A DNA stretch of 64,000 nt. Source: Streptomyces sp. TBY4. GTDB taxonomy: Bacteria; Actinomycetota; Actinomycetes; Streptomycetales; Streptomycetaceae. Positions within the stretch are counted from its first letter, which is position 1, and each line of letters begins with the position of its first letter. Shown here piece after piece: positions 34,266 through 42,635 of this stretch. The stretch covers positions 62,001-126,000 of the forward strand of contig NZ_JANAVF010000006.1 of the NCBI RefSeq assembly GCF_024213195.1, given 5' to 3'. Under the pieces are notes generated by a model that saw nothing but the letters and a program-made list of their open reading frames with translations, did not search any database and was not told the origin of the DNA. The translations under genes and the position numbers were made by a program.

Positions 34266-35890
34266 GCACTGCCACTCAAACCAAAGAGCGCAAGGCTCCG
34301 GCCGGCGAGCGCGTAGCCGACTGGGCCGACGGCCGGCTGGGCATCTACAGCCTCGCCAAGGCCAACATGCGCAAGATCTTCCCGGACCACTGGTCCTTCA
34401 TGCTGGGCGAGATCTGCCTCTACAGCTTCATCATCCTCATCCTCACGGGTGTGTACCTGACGCTGTTCTTCCACCCGAGCATGAACGAAGTGCACTACGA
34501 CGGCTCGTACATCCCCATGCAGGGTGTGCAGATGTCGGAGGCCTTCAAGTCCACCCTGGAAATCAGCTTCGACGTCCGCGGCGGTCTGCTCATCCGGCAG
34601 ATCCACCACTGGTCGGCGCTGATCTTCATCGCGGCGATGCTCGTGCACATGATGCGCGTGTTCTTCACCGGCGCGTTCCGCAAGCCGCGTGAGGTCAACT
34701 GGGTCTTCGGCTTCCTGCTGCTGGTCCTCGGCATGTTCACCGGTTTCACCGGTTACTCCCTGCCGGACGACCTGCTCTCGGGCACCGGTGTCCGCTTCAT
34801 GGAAGGCGCGATGCTGTCCGTGCCGATCGTGGGCACGTACATGTCGTTCTTCTTCTTCGGCGGGGAGTTCCCCGGCGGCGACTTCGTGGGCCGGCTCTAC
34901 TCGGTGCACATCCTGCTGCTGCCCGGCATCATGATGGGCCTGCTGGTGGCCCACCTGATCCTGGTCTTCTACCACAAGCACACCCAGTTCGCGGGCCCCG
35001 GCAAGACCGAGAAGAACGTCGTCGGCATGCCGCTGCTCCCGGTCTACATGGCCAAGGCCGGAGGCTTCTTCTTCCTGGTCTTCGGTGTCATCGCGGCCAT
35101 CGCGGGCATCGCCTCGATCAACCCGATCTGGGCGCTGGGCCCGTACCGTCCGGACCACGTGTCCACCGGTGCGCAGCCCGACTGGTACATGGGCTTCTCC
35201 GAGGGCCTGATCCGCGCCATGCCGGGCTGGGAGATCAACCTGTGGGGCCACACCCTGGCCCTGGGCGTCTTCATCCCGTTCATGATCTTCCCGCTGGTCC
35301 TGGCCACGATCGCGGTCTACCCGTTCATCGAGTCCTGGGTCACCGGGGACAAGCGCGAGCACCACATCCTGGACCGCCCGCGCAACGCCCCGACGCGCAC
35401 GGGCTTCGGTGTGGCATGGCTGACGTGGTACGTCATCCTGCTGATCGCCGGTGGAAACGACATGTTCGCGCAGTACTTCCACCTGTCGATCAACTCGATC
35501 ACGTGGTTCGCCCGCATCGGGTTCTTCGTGGGCCCGGTCATCGCGTTCATCATCACCAAGCGGATCTGCCTCGGCCTCCAGCGCCGGGACCGGGACAAGG
35601 TGCTGCACGGTCGCGAGACCGGCATCATCAAGCGCCTGCCGCACGGTGAGTTCGTCGAGGTCCACGAGCCGCTCTCGCAGGGCAAGCTGCACACGCTCAC
35701 CTCGTACGAGCAGTACAAGCCCGTCGAGATCGGCCCCACGGTCGACGAGAACGGTGTCGAGCGCAAGGTGAAGCTGCTCGAGAAGCTCCGCGCCAAGCTC
35801 AGCAAGGGCTACTACGGGGAGGACAACCAGATCCCCAAGCCCACGGTCGAGGAGTACAAGGAGATCCAGAACGGCCACGGCCACCACTGA
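34262..35890 (+). CDS. qcrB: Cytochrome b subunit of the bc1 complex
   Basis: This 542-residue protein has eight or more helices and the menaquinol oxidation site. Haem ligands lie in IRQIHHWSALIFIAAMLVHMMRVFFTG and later VHILLLPGIMMGLLVAHLILVFYHKH. The Qo motif is represented by GAQPDWYMGF. The long C-terminal extension after residue about 430 is typical of actinobacteria. It is the last gene of ctaE-qcrCAB and is followed by a hairpin terminator at 36007. Confidence 0.97.
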   Translation: MSTATQTKERKAPAGERVADWADGRLGIYSLAKANMRKIFPDHWSFMLGEICLYSFIILILTGVYLTLFFHPSMNEVHYDGSYIPMQGVQMSEAFKSTLEISFDVRGGLLIRQIHHWSALIFIAAMLVHMMRVFFTGAFRKPREVNWVFGFLLLVLGMFTGFTGYSLPDDLLSGTGVRFMEGAMLSVPIVGTYMSFFFFGGEFPGGDFVGRLYSVHILLLPGIMMGLLVAHLILVFYHKHTQFAGPGKTEKNVVGMPLLPVYMAKAGGFFFLVFGVIAAIAGIASINPIWALGPYRPDHVSTGAQPDWYMGFSEGLIRAMPGWEINLWGHTLALGVFIPFMIFPLVLATIAVYPFIESWVTGDKREHHILDRPRNAPTRTGFGVAWLTWYVILLIAGGNDMFAQYFHLSINSITWFARIGFFVGPVIAFIITKRICLGLQRRDRDKVLHGRETGIIKRLPHGEFVEVHEPLSQGKLHTLTSYEQYKPVEIGPTVDENGVERKVKLLEKLRAKLSKGYYGEDNQIPKPTVEEYKEIQNGHGHH

Positions 35891-36006
35891 TCTCCCGCAT
35901 CACGGCTTCACACGCTTCATGGTTCACGTAGTACGCACGACGCACCACGCACGACGCATGACTGCTTGAGGGACTGATTTCGGTCAGTCCTGGTGTCGCC
36001 ACGGCG

Positions 36007-36037
36007 AGAGCCCCGTCCAGTGTCTGGACGGGGCTCT
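36007..36037. terminator. Terminator after qcrB
   Basis: AGAGCCCCGTCCAG and CTGGACGGGGCTCT make a perfect 14-bp stem with a 3-nt loop, followed by TTGCC. It separates the bc1 genes from trpD. Confidence 0.9.
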
Positions 36038-36114
36038 TTGCCGTCCCCGGGGCTGGATAGGCTGAACCCCTTCCCATTCGACGTGGAATCCTCGACGAGC
36101 AGCAGGAGCGGACC

Positions 36115-37179
36115 ATGAACCTGGTGACCCCGGCAGGCGGCGACAGCGTGGCGGCCCGCGGCTGGCCGGGCCTTCTGGACGCCCTGCTGACCGGCCGGGA
36201 CCTCAGCGCCGACGACACGGCCTGGGCCATGGACCGGATCATGCGCGGGGAGGCCACCGACGCCCAGATCGCCGGCTTCGCCGTCGCGCTGCGGGCCAAA
36301 GGGGAGACCGTGGCCGAGATCAACGGCCTGGTCCGCGCCATGTACGAACACGCCAACCTGATCGAGGTGCCGGGCCGGACGGTGGACATCGTCGGCACCG
36401 GCGGCGACGGGGCCAAGACGGTGAACATCTCCACGATGTCGGCCATCGTGGTGGCCGGTACGGGTGCCAAGGTCGTCAAGCACGGCAACCGGGCCGCATC
36501 CTCCGCGAGCGGCTCCTCGGACGTCCTGGAGAAGCTCGGCGTCAACCTGGACCTCACCCCCGCACGGGTCGTGGAGGTGGCCGAGGAAGCCGGCATCACC
36601 TTCTGCTTCGCGGTCAAGTTCCACCCCGCGCTGCGGCACGTGGCGGCGGCCCGCCGGGAACTCGGCATCCGCACCACCTTCAACTTCCTCGGCCCGCTCA
36701 CCAACCCGGCGCGGGTCCGGGCCCAGGCCACCGGTGTGGCCGACGCGCGGGTGGCCCCGATCGTCGCGGGCGTGCTCGCGGAGCGGGGCTCCTCGGCGCT
36801 GGTCTTCCGCGGTGACGACGGGCTCGACGAGCTCACCACCACCGCGACCTCGCGGGTCTGGTGGGTCCGGGGCGGCGAGGTCCGGGAGCAGAGCTTCGAC
36901 CCGCGCGACATCGGCATCCCGCTGGTGGACGTCTCCGCGCTGGCCGGCGCGGACGCCTCGTACAACGCGGACGTGGCCCGCCGCCTGCTGGCCGGCGAGA
37001 CCGGCCCGGTCCGCGATGCGGTGCTGCTGAACTCGGCCGCGGCCCTGGTCGCCCTGGACCCGGGTACGGGCAGCCTGGAGGAGCAGCTCGCCGCCGGTGT
37101 CGTACGGGCCGCGGAGTCGGTGGACTCGGGCGCGGCCCGGGCGGCGCTGGCCCGCTGGTCGGCGGCGAGCAACGCCTGA
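36115..37179 (+). CDS. trpD: Anthranilate phosphoribosyltransferase
   Basis: This 354-residue enzyme transfers phosphoribose from PRPP to anthranilate in tryptophan synthesis. Seen are the PRPP-binding [19 protein letters not shown], the [18 protein letters not shown] segment, and [23 protein letters not shown] 36115 with AGGAG upstream is clear. It stands alone, without other trp genes around it, after the bc1 terminator; this position is usual in Streptomyces. Another anthranilate-related gene is at the right end of the window. Confidence 0.96.
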   Translation: MNLVTPAGGDSVAARGWPGLLDALLTGRDLSADDTAWAMDRIMRGEATDAQIAGFAVALRAKGETVAEINGLVRAMYEHANLIEVPGRTVDIVGTGGDGAKTVNISTMSAIVVAGTGAKVVKHGNRAASSASGSSDVLEKLGVNLDLTPARVVEVAEEAGITFCFAVKFHPALRHVAAARRELGIRTTFNFLGPLTNPARVRAQATGVADARVAPIVAGVLAERGSSALVFRGDDGLDELTTTATSRVWWVRGGEVREQSFDPRDIGIPLVDVSALAGADASYNADVARRLLAGETGPVRDAVLLNSAAALVALDPGTGSLEEQLAAGVVRAAESVDSGAARAALARWSAASNA

Positions 37180-37283
37180 TCGGCTCCGTCCGACGGGATC
37201 CGGCCAAGATCCAGCACTGACCCCGGTCCGCCATGTGGACCGGGGTCTTGCATTCGGAAGATCGTGTGGCAGGATGCTCCTCA

Positions 37284-37400
37284 GGTCACGAGTGACAGCG
37301 TTTAGGCCCCGGCTTGCTGTCCGGCAACCCTCCTTCCGTGGCGGGGTGCCCCGGGTGATGACCAGGTCGTAGGCAGTGAGGTCTACGGCAAGCGCGGATC
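37284..37400 (+). ncRNA. SAM-IV-type riboswitch
   Basis: Upstream of the class-V aminotransferase gene lies a structured leader. It contains GGTCACGAGTGACAGCG, CCCCGGCTTGCTGTCCGGCA, ACCCTCC, GGCGGGGTGCCCCGGGTGAT and the GACC closing P1, then a downstream CTACGGCAAGCGCGG segment forming the additional helix/pseudoknot. This arrangement matches my memory of the actinobacterial SAM-IV class, which senses S-adenosylmethionine and controls sulfur-metabolism genes. I could not run a covariance search. Exact ends are approximate. Confidence 0.85.
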
Positions 37401-37432
37401 CCTCGAACACCAGGGGTCCTGGTCTCTCGAGG
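37401..37432 (+). promoter_or_regulatory. Possible riboswitch expression-platform hairpin
   Basis: CCTCGA pairs with TCGAGG and ACCAGG with CCTGGT around a short loop. The 3' arm includes the GAGG of a ribosome-binding site (GAGGAG, near 37429-37434) that precedes a 6-codon frame starting at GTG 37442. Hairpin formation would hide this site, which suggests translational control. Confidence 0.5.
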
Positions 37433-37441
37433 AGCGTTTCC

Positions 37442-37462
37442 GTGAGCAAGCGAATGCGATAG
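37442..37462 (+). other. Candidate 6-codon upstream frame after the riboswitch
   Basis: GTG AGC AAG CGA ATG CGA TAG has a ribosome-binding site 7-8 nt upstream. It would encode a very short peptide (MSKRMR). It ends about 180 bp before the aminotransferase start, so it could be a leader peptide or the remains of a longer gene start. The remaining 37463-37644 stretch shows nothing I recognise. Confidence 0.3.
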
Positions 37463-37644
37463 GGCGACTCCGCCCCTTCTTCACCCCTCGGAACAGGGTC
37501 GTTTCCGCGTACCCGCAGCACGTCTGCGTACGCCGAGCCGATCCGAACACTCCGGGGCATTCCCGTACCCCGAACGGCCGCAGCGCCGTATCCGCGTACG
37601 GGCACACCGAAGCCATTCACACCTGCCTGCCGGGAGATACCGCC

Positions 37645-39027
37645 ATGTCCGCGACCCTGAACGCCGCCGCCGTCACCTCCGCCACCGAGGACCCCGCCTG
37701 CGCCGAGCCGCTGCCGGTCCTCGGCCGTGACGTCACCGTCCCGCTCGTCACCGGCGGCGAGGTCACCTACGCCGCCCTCGACTACGCGGCCAGCGCCCCC
37801 GCGCTGCAGCGGGTCTGGGACGACGTGGCCGCGTACGCCCCGTACTACGGCAGCGTCCACCGCGGCGCCGGGTACCTCTCGCAGCTCTCCACCGACCTGT
37901 TCGAGCAGAGCCGGGTCACGGTCGCCGAGTTCCTCGACTGCCGGCCCTCCGACCAGGTGATCTTCACCCGGTCCACCACCGACTCCCTCAACCTGCTCGC
38001 CGCCGTCATCCCGGCCGACTGCCAGGTCTTCGTCTTCGAGACCGAGCACCACGCCTCGCTGCTCCCGTGGACGAACGCGCAGGTCACCTACCTCAACGCC
38101 CCCCGCACCCCGGACGAGGCCGTCGCCACCCTGGAGCGGGCCCTCGCCGACCGCGACCCTTACGGCCCCGCGCTCGTCTGCGTCACCGGCGCCTCCAACG
38201 TCACCGGCGAGCTGTGGCCCGTCCGGGAACTCGCCGCCGCCGCGCACGCCCACGGCGCCCGCATCGTCCTCGACGCCGCCCAGCTGGCCCCGCACCACCC
38301 CGTCTCGGTCCAGGACCTCGACGTGGACTGGGTCGCCTTCTCCGGCCACAAGCTCTACGCACCCTTCGGCTCGGGCGTGCTCGCCGGCCGCGCGGACTGG
38401 CTGCAGGAAGCGGACCCGTACCTCGCCGGCGGCGGGGCCTCGCGCAAGGTGGCCCGCCGGGAGGACGGCGGCGTGGACGTCGAGTGGCACACCACCGCCG
38501 CCCGCCACGAGGCCGGCTCCCCGAACGTCATCGGCGTCTACTCCATCGCCTCCGCCTGCAAGGCGCTGAAGGAGGCCGGCTTCGAGAACCTCGTCGCCCG
38601 CGAGCAGCGCCTCATCGAAAAGGTCCGGGCCGGCCTCGCCGAGGTCCCTGCCGTCCGCGTCCTGTCCCTCTTCGGCGACGACGCCCCGCGGGTCGGCGTC
38701 ATCTCCTTCGTGGTGGACGGCTGGAACAGCTCGCACTTCGCGGCCGCGCTCTCCGCCGAGTACGGCATCGGCGTCCGCGACGGCCTCTTCTGCGCCCACC
38801 CGCTGGTCCGCACCCTGCTCGGCAGCGAGCCGCAGGCCCAGGGCGAGTGCGGAGCCCCGGAGGCGGCCCCGGGCGAGCGCTCGCTCAACGCGATCCGCGT
38901 CAGCTTCGGCGCCGGCACCCCCGACGAGCACGTCGACCGCTTCGTCCGCGCCGTCAAGGAGCTCGTCGCGGACGGCGCCAAGTGGCAGTACCGCACCGAA
39001 GAGGGCCGCTGCGTCCCGGCCGTCTGA
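37645..39027 (+). CDS. Class-V aminotransferase-fold PLP enzyme (SufS/NifS-like)
   Basis: This 460-residue protein has LDYAASAPALQRVWD at the N-terminus, TRSTTDSLNLLA, IVLDAAQLAPH (PLP Asp) and the Schiff-base Lys in FSGHKLYAPFGSG. The family includes cysteine desulfurases and other beta-eliminating enzymes. A Cys occurs in DGLFCAHPL, but the canonical SufS Cys context is not obvious, so cysteine desulfurase activity is unproven. Control by a SAM-sensing riboswitch indicates a role in sulfur amino-acid metabolism. The start ATG 37645 is 5 nt after GGGAGA. Confidence 0.85.
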   Translation: MSATLNAAAVTSATEDPACAEPLPVLGRDVTVPLVTGGEVTYAALDYAASAPALQRVWDDVAAYAPYYGSVHRGAGYLSQLSTDLFEQSRVTVAEFLDCRPSDQVIFTRSTTDSLNLLAAVIPADCQVFVFETEHHASLLPWTNAQVTYLNAPRTPDEAVATLERALADRDPYGPALVCVTGASNVTGELWPVRELAAAAHAHGARIVLDAAQLAPHHPVSVQDLDVDWVAFSGHKLYAPFGSGVLAGRADWLQEADPYLAGGGASRKVARREDGGVDVEWHTTAARHEAGSPNVIGVYSIASACKALKEAGFENLVAREQRLIEKVRAGLAEVPAVRVLSLFGDDAPRVGVISFVVDGWNSSHFAAALSAEYGIGVRDGLFCAHPLVRTLLGSEPQAQGECGAPEAAPGERSLNAIRVSFGAGTPDEHVDRFVRAVKELVADGAKWQYRTEEGRCVPAV

Positions 39028-39040
39028 CAGGCTGCGGGGA

Positions 39041-39589
39041 ATGACCTACTGGGATCCGCTGCCCGCCCTCGCGGCGCTGCCCGCCGACTCCCCTTATGCG
39101 GGAGCCCGCTGGGACGGCCTCTGGGAGGAGCGCAACCGGCTCAACGTGCCGGGCCCGTTCTACGGGGCGATGACCGACACCTGCCTGACCGGTCGGCAGC
39201 TCGCGCCCGACCTGGTCCTGTACGACGACGTCTACGGCCAGGAGTTCGTGTACCGCCAGCCCCGTGATCCGGGAGAGGTCGCGGACCTCCGCGCGGCCGC
39301 TTCCGAGGAGGCCTGCAACGGGTACGGCCACGACGGGGACCTGTACTGGACACCGGAACGGCTCCGGGACTGGTGGCGGGAGCGTGGCCAGGTGCGCGAG
39401 TGGGCTGTGGGCGCGGGGTGGGGTGACTGGGTGACCCGGCCGTCCGACTGGATGAACGACGCCGCCGCCGGGGCCCGCGCCTACGTGGCGTACATGGACC
39501 ACGGCCTCGGGGACTACCTGCGCGGCTATCTCTTCCGGCAGGAAGAGGGCCGCCCCGCCCGGGCGGGCGAGGCACTGCCCGTGCTCTGA
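39041..39589 (+). CDS. Conserved hypothetical protein, Trp-rich
   Basis: This 182-residue soluble protein starts 13 bp after the aminotransferase, so probably belongs to its operon. It has ten or more Trp residues and acidic patches (YWDPLPAL, GPFYGAMTDTC, LVLYDDVYGQEF, LRDWWRERGQV). No catalytic motif or membrane segment is seen. The end is convergent with and only 2 bp from the next gene. I recognise no family with a function. Confidence 0.75.
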   Translation: MTYWDPLPALAALPADSPYAGARWDGLWEERNRLNVPGPFYGAMTDTCLTGRQLAPDLVLYDDVYGQEFVYRQPRDPGEVADLRAAASEEACNGYGHDGDLYWTPERLRDWWRERGQVREWAVGAGWGDWVTRPSDWMNDAAAGARAYVAYMDHGLGDYLRGYLFRQEEGRPARAGEALPVL

Positions 39590-39591
39590 AG

Positions 39592-39873
39592 CTACGCGTC
39601 GAGACCGATCGCGAACGCCGCTTCCAGGTCGTGCTGGGAGTACGTGCGGAACGCCACGTGCGTGTCCGTCGCCTCGACGCCCGGGATCTTGCTGATGCGG
39701 CCGGGGATGATGTCGGCCAGGTTCTCGTGCCGGGCCACCCGGACCAGCGCGATGAGGTCGTAGGTACCCGTGACCGAGTAGACCTCGCTGACGCTGTCCA
39801 GTGCGGCGATCGCCTCGGCGATCTCGGGGATCCGGTCCACGCTGGTCTTGATGAGCACGATCGCGGTGATCAC
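39592..39873 (-). CDS. Stand-alone Lrp/AsnC ligand-binding (RAM) protein
   Basis: This 93-residue protein corresponds to the effector-binding half of Lrp/AsnC regulators (ITAIVLIKTSVDRIPEIAEAI, VYSVTGTYDLIALVRV, ISKIPGVEATDTHVAF) and lacks the DNA-binding helix-turn-helix. Stand-alone RAM proteins form ring-like oligomers and bind amino acids. It could modulate a partner Lrp regulator or an enzyme. ATG 39873 overlaps the rhomboid gene's stop by 4 bp, so the two are co-translated. Confidence 0.92.
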   Translation of the reverse strand: MITAIVLIKTSVDRIPEIAEAIAALDSVSEVYSVTGTYDLIALVRVARHENLADIIPGRISKIPGVEATDTHVAFRTYSQHDLEAAFAIGLDA

Positions 39874-40604
39874 GGTTGGCTGTCTCCCTCGACGGCGGTC
39901 ACTGGTCGCCTCACTCTAGTCCCACGCCGGTAGCGGGCCCACGCGTAGAGGAAGCCCGCCGAGAAGCCCACCACGTGGGCCAGGTAGGCGACTCCGGGGC
40001 CGCTCGCCGCGCGGTGGGCCGCCAGCCACTGCAGGCCGAACCAGAACAGCAGCACGATCCACGCGGGGAACCGCAGGGGCAGGAAGAAGAGGAACGGGAA
40101 CAGGCTCGTCACGCGGGCCCGGGGGAACAGGTACAGGAAGGCGCCCAGGACCGCGGAGATCGCGCCGGAGGCCCCGACCAGGGTCTGGTCCGAGGAGGCG
40201 TGGGCCGCCGCGTACGCCGCCAGGGCCAGGTAGCCCGTGCAGACGTAGAAGCAGAGGAAACCGGCCCGGCCCATGCGCTGCTCCGTCATCGCCCCGAAGA
40301 CGTAGAGGAAGAGCATGTTGCCCAGCAGGTGCAGCCAGCTGCCGTGCACGAACAGCGCCGTCAACGGAGTGAGCAGCGCCCGGCCCGAGCCGGTGAACAG
40401 CTCGTCCGGGACCACGCCCCAGCGCCGGAAGTACGCCGTGCCCGTGGTCATGAGCTGGTCGCCCGTCCCGTAGACGGGGTTGAGTCCCGACGCCGGGCTC
40501 AGCACGAACACCACGCAGCAGCCGGCGATCAGCGCGTGGGTGACCACCGGGCCCCGGGCGGCCTCGCGTACGGCCTGCCACCTTACGATCATGCGAACGA
40601 GCAT
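39870..40604 (-). CDS. Rhomboid family intramembrane serine protease
   Basis: This 244-residue protein has six or more helices with all catalytic elements: the helix-2 HGSWLHLLGNMLFLYVFG motif (His and Asn of the oxyanion site), the nucleophile Ser146 in VGASGAIS, and His210 in AYLAHVVGFSAGF. Rhomboids cleave membrane proteins within the lipid bilayer. ATG 40604 is chosen; ATG 40592 (MIVRWQ) is nearly as good. It overlaps the RAM protein gene by 4 bp. The substrate is unknown. Confidence 0.9.
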   Translation of the reverse strand: MLVRMIVRWQAVREAARGPVVTHALIAGCCVVFVLSPASGLNPVYGTGDQLMTTGTAYFRRWGVVPDELFTGSGRALLTPLTALFVHGSWLHLLGNMLFLYVFGAMTEQRMGRAGFLCFYVCTGYLALAAYAAAHASSDQTLVGASGAISAVLGAFLYLFPRARVTSLFPFLFFLPLRFPAWIVLLFWFGLQWLAAHRAASGPGVAYLAHVVGFSAGFLYAWARYRRGTRVRRPVTAVEGDSQP

Positions 40605-40735
40605 GACCCAGCCGGGCCCGCCGGCGGGTGCGGCAGGCCGTAGGGTTACGAGCTGTGCACGCGCACGCGCGCACGCGCCGCGCGCGGCACTCATGCCACG
40701 CATGCGATAGAAGAACAGAAGGAGAGAGCGGCCTG

Positions 40736-40975
40736 ATGACGGTTCCCCTGCCGACCGACACCACCCGGTGGCGCTGCACCCTGTGCGGCAACCTCACGCG
40801 TTTCGACGTCACCCGTTCGTCGAAGGTCGTGGAGTACCTCCACCTGGACCTCGCCGGGGAGCCCAAGGTCGAGGAGCGCGAGGTGGTCAATGAGACCATC
40901 GAGTCGGTGCGCTGCCGCTGGTGCAACGCGGTGGACCAGATCGAGCTCGTGGACAGGCCGGGCGCGGACTCCTGA
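40736..40975 (+). CDS. Small zinc-ribbon-like protein
   Basis: This 79-residue protein has two cysteine pairs, CTLCGN and CRWCNA, separated by about 45 residues, a four-Cys zinc-binding arrangement. ATG 40736 has AAGGAGAG upstream. It lies 43 bp before the NYN-domain gene and probably shares its transcript. I recognise it as a conserved actinobacterial small protein with unknown function. Confidence 0.82.
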   Translation: MTVPLPTDTTRWRCTLCGNLTRFDVTRSSKVVEYLHLDLAGEPKVEEREVVNETIESVRCRWCNAVDQIELVDRPGADS

Positions 40976-41018
40976 AGGAGCCCCGCCCGCAGGTGAATGA
41001 CGGTAGGGGTGACGGATT

Positions 41019-42380
41019 GTGGAGCCAGCAAGCGGCGCTGAGCCGGCCGACGCGGCCGGCGACGCCGCGGAGGTGCTCGACCGCCCGCTGCCGGAAGGCG
41101 TGCGGCGCCGGGTCGTCGCACTCGTCTCCGACGCCTTCGGCGGGCTGACGGTCGCGGACCTCCCGGCGCAGCTGCGCCAGTACGCCCGTTTCACCCCGAC
41201 CCGGCGCGCCAAGTTCGCGGGCAACGCCATGGCCACGGCCGTGGAGAGCGACCCGGTCTTCCGGGGCCGGGTCGCCGAGAAGCTCCGCGAGGCGCAGGCC
41301 GGGCTGGCCGCCGCCCTGGAGTCGGGCGCCCCGCCCGCCGCCGCCGATCCGCTGGACGTGGCGGCCGCGGCGTACGTGCTGCGGCCGGCCGGCTGGGTCA
41401 AGCTGGTCGCCGCGGCCGGCGAGGAGGCGCAGCGCGCCGACGCCGAGCGGGTCGACGAGGAGGCCCGCCGCGAGATGGAGCGGCTCCGCGAGGAGCTGGC
41501 CCACGTACGGGAACTGCAGCGCACGGGTGTCGACCAGGTGCGGGCCGAGCTGGAAGCGGCGCGCAAGGAAGCGGAATCGCTTCAGCGCAAGCTGCGCAGC
41601 GCCCTCAGCGACGTGAAGCGGGGCGACGCGGCCCTGCGCAAGATCAACGCGGAGGTCGACGGCATCCGCGCCGAGGCGGCCTCCCAGGTGACCACCGCCG
41701 AGAGCGAGACCCGGCGGCTCAAGTCCCGCCTCGCGGAGGTGGAATCGGCGCTGGAGACCTCGCGCCGGGCCACCCGCGAGGGGCGCAGCATCGAGGACAT
41801 GCGGCTGCGCCTCCTGCTGGACACCGTGCTGGACGCGGCCGCGGGACTGCGCCGGGAGCTCGCGCTGCCGCCGGTCTCCACACGGCCCGCCGACACGGTG
41901 GAGGCGGTGGAGCCGGGCCGGATGACCCCGAAGGACATCGCGGCGCGCGCCCTGTCGGAGACCGACCCGGCGCTGCTGGACCAGTTGCTGGCACTGCCCC
42001 AGGCCCATCTGGTGGTCGACGGCTACAACGTCACCAAGACCGGCTACCCCACGATGCCGCTGGAGAAGCAGCGGCTGCGGCTGCTGGGCGGGCTGTCGAT
42101 GCTCGCCGCGCAGACGGGCGCCGAGATGACCTGTGTCTTCGACGGGGCCGAGCTGGCGGCCCCCGTGCTGCTCGCGCCGCCGCGCGGGGTGCGGGTGCTG
42201 TTCTCCAAGGCCGGGGTGACGGCGGACGAGCTGATCCGCCAGCTGGTGCGCGCCGAACCGGCGGGCCGTCCGGTGGTCGTGGTCTCCACCGACCGGGAGG
42301 TCGCCGACGGGGTCGCCAAGGCCGGGGCGCGGCCGGTGGCGTCCGCCTTGTTGCTGAAGCGGCTTTCGCGCGTTTCGTAA
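41019..42380 (+). CDS. NYN (PIN-like) domain RNA-binding/nuclease protein
   Basis: This 453-residue protein has three parts. The N-terminal helical domain is about residues 1-140. A long coiled coil runs about 145-255 (EARREMERLREELAHVRELQR and repeated Arg/Glu/Lys heptads). The C-terminal NYN domain is about 325-450, with LVVDGYNVTKTGYP (catalytic Asp), MTCVFDGAEL and VVVVSTDREVADGV. The domain resembles YacP/Rae1-type ribosome-associated endoribonucleases. GTG 41019 is the start. The coiled coil suggests a multimer or a link to a partner. Nuclease activity is inferred from conserved acidic residues. Confidence 0.88.
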   Translation: MEPASGAEPADAAGDAAEVLDRPLPEGVRRRVVALVSDAFGGLTVADLPAQLRQYARFTPTRRAKFAGNAMATAVESDPVFRGRVAEKLREAQAGLAAALESGAPPAAADPLDVAAAAYVLRPAGWVKLVAAAGEEAQRADAERVDEEARREMERLREELAHVRELQRTGVDQVRAELEAARKEAESLQRKLRSALSDVKRGDAALRKINAEVDGIRAEAASQVTTAESETRRLKSRLAEVESALETSRRATREGRSIEDMRLRLLLDTVLDAAAGLRRELALPPVSTRPADTVEAVEPGRMTPKDIAARALSETDPALLDQLLALPQAHLVVDGYNVTKTGYPTMPLEKQRLRLLGGLSMLAAQTGAEMTCVFDGAELAAPVLLAPPRGVRVLFSKAGVTADELIRQLVRAEPAGRPVVVVSTDREVADGVAKAGARPVASALLLKRLSRVS

Positions 42381-42635
42381 CTGCTGGGCCCAATGCCGGA
42401 ATTGGCAGGGCCCCGCAGGAACGTACCGTCAAGTCGTCGGCACAGAGCGTGCACTGTAGGTAAAGAACCTGGTCGGACGGCGAGTTTTTTGCCGACAGGA
42501 TTTGAACTGATCACAGAAGGGTCACTAGGGTCAGTCAAACCTTCGTGCGGTAGTTCACTCATTCGGGGTGGCAGCGAAGGTGTCGCCGAGCCTCGCGTTC
42601 CCTTCGGCGGCTCTAGGAAGAAGGAGCTCGCCTTC
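42381..42635 (+). promoter_or_regulatory. Leader region of the first NlpC/P60 gene
   Basis: This 255-bp gap contains GGCGAGTTTTTTGCC, a small hairpin-like element near 42480 with a T-run that is rare in this genome. A moderately A+T-rich segment follows (42490-42560, including TTTGAACTGATCACAGAAGGGTCACTAGGGTC), then GAAGAAGGAG just before the GTG start. A long 5' leader is likely. In other Streptomyces, cell-wall hydrolase genes can carry c-di-AMP riboswitches, but I could not match its conserved core here. Confidence 0.35.

Noticed and set aside
42381..42635. c-di-AMP (ydaO-type) riboswitch before the NlpC/P60 gene
   Set aside because: I could not find the conserved core; kept only as an unresolved leader.
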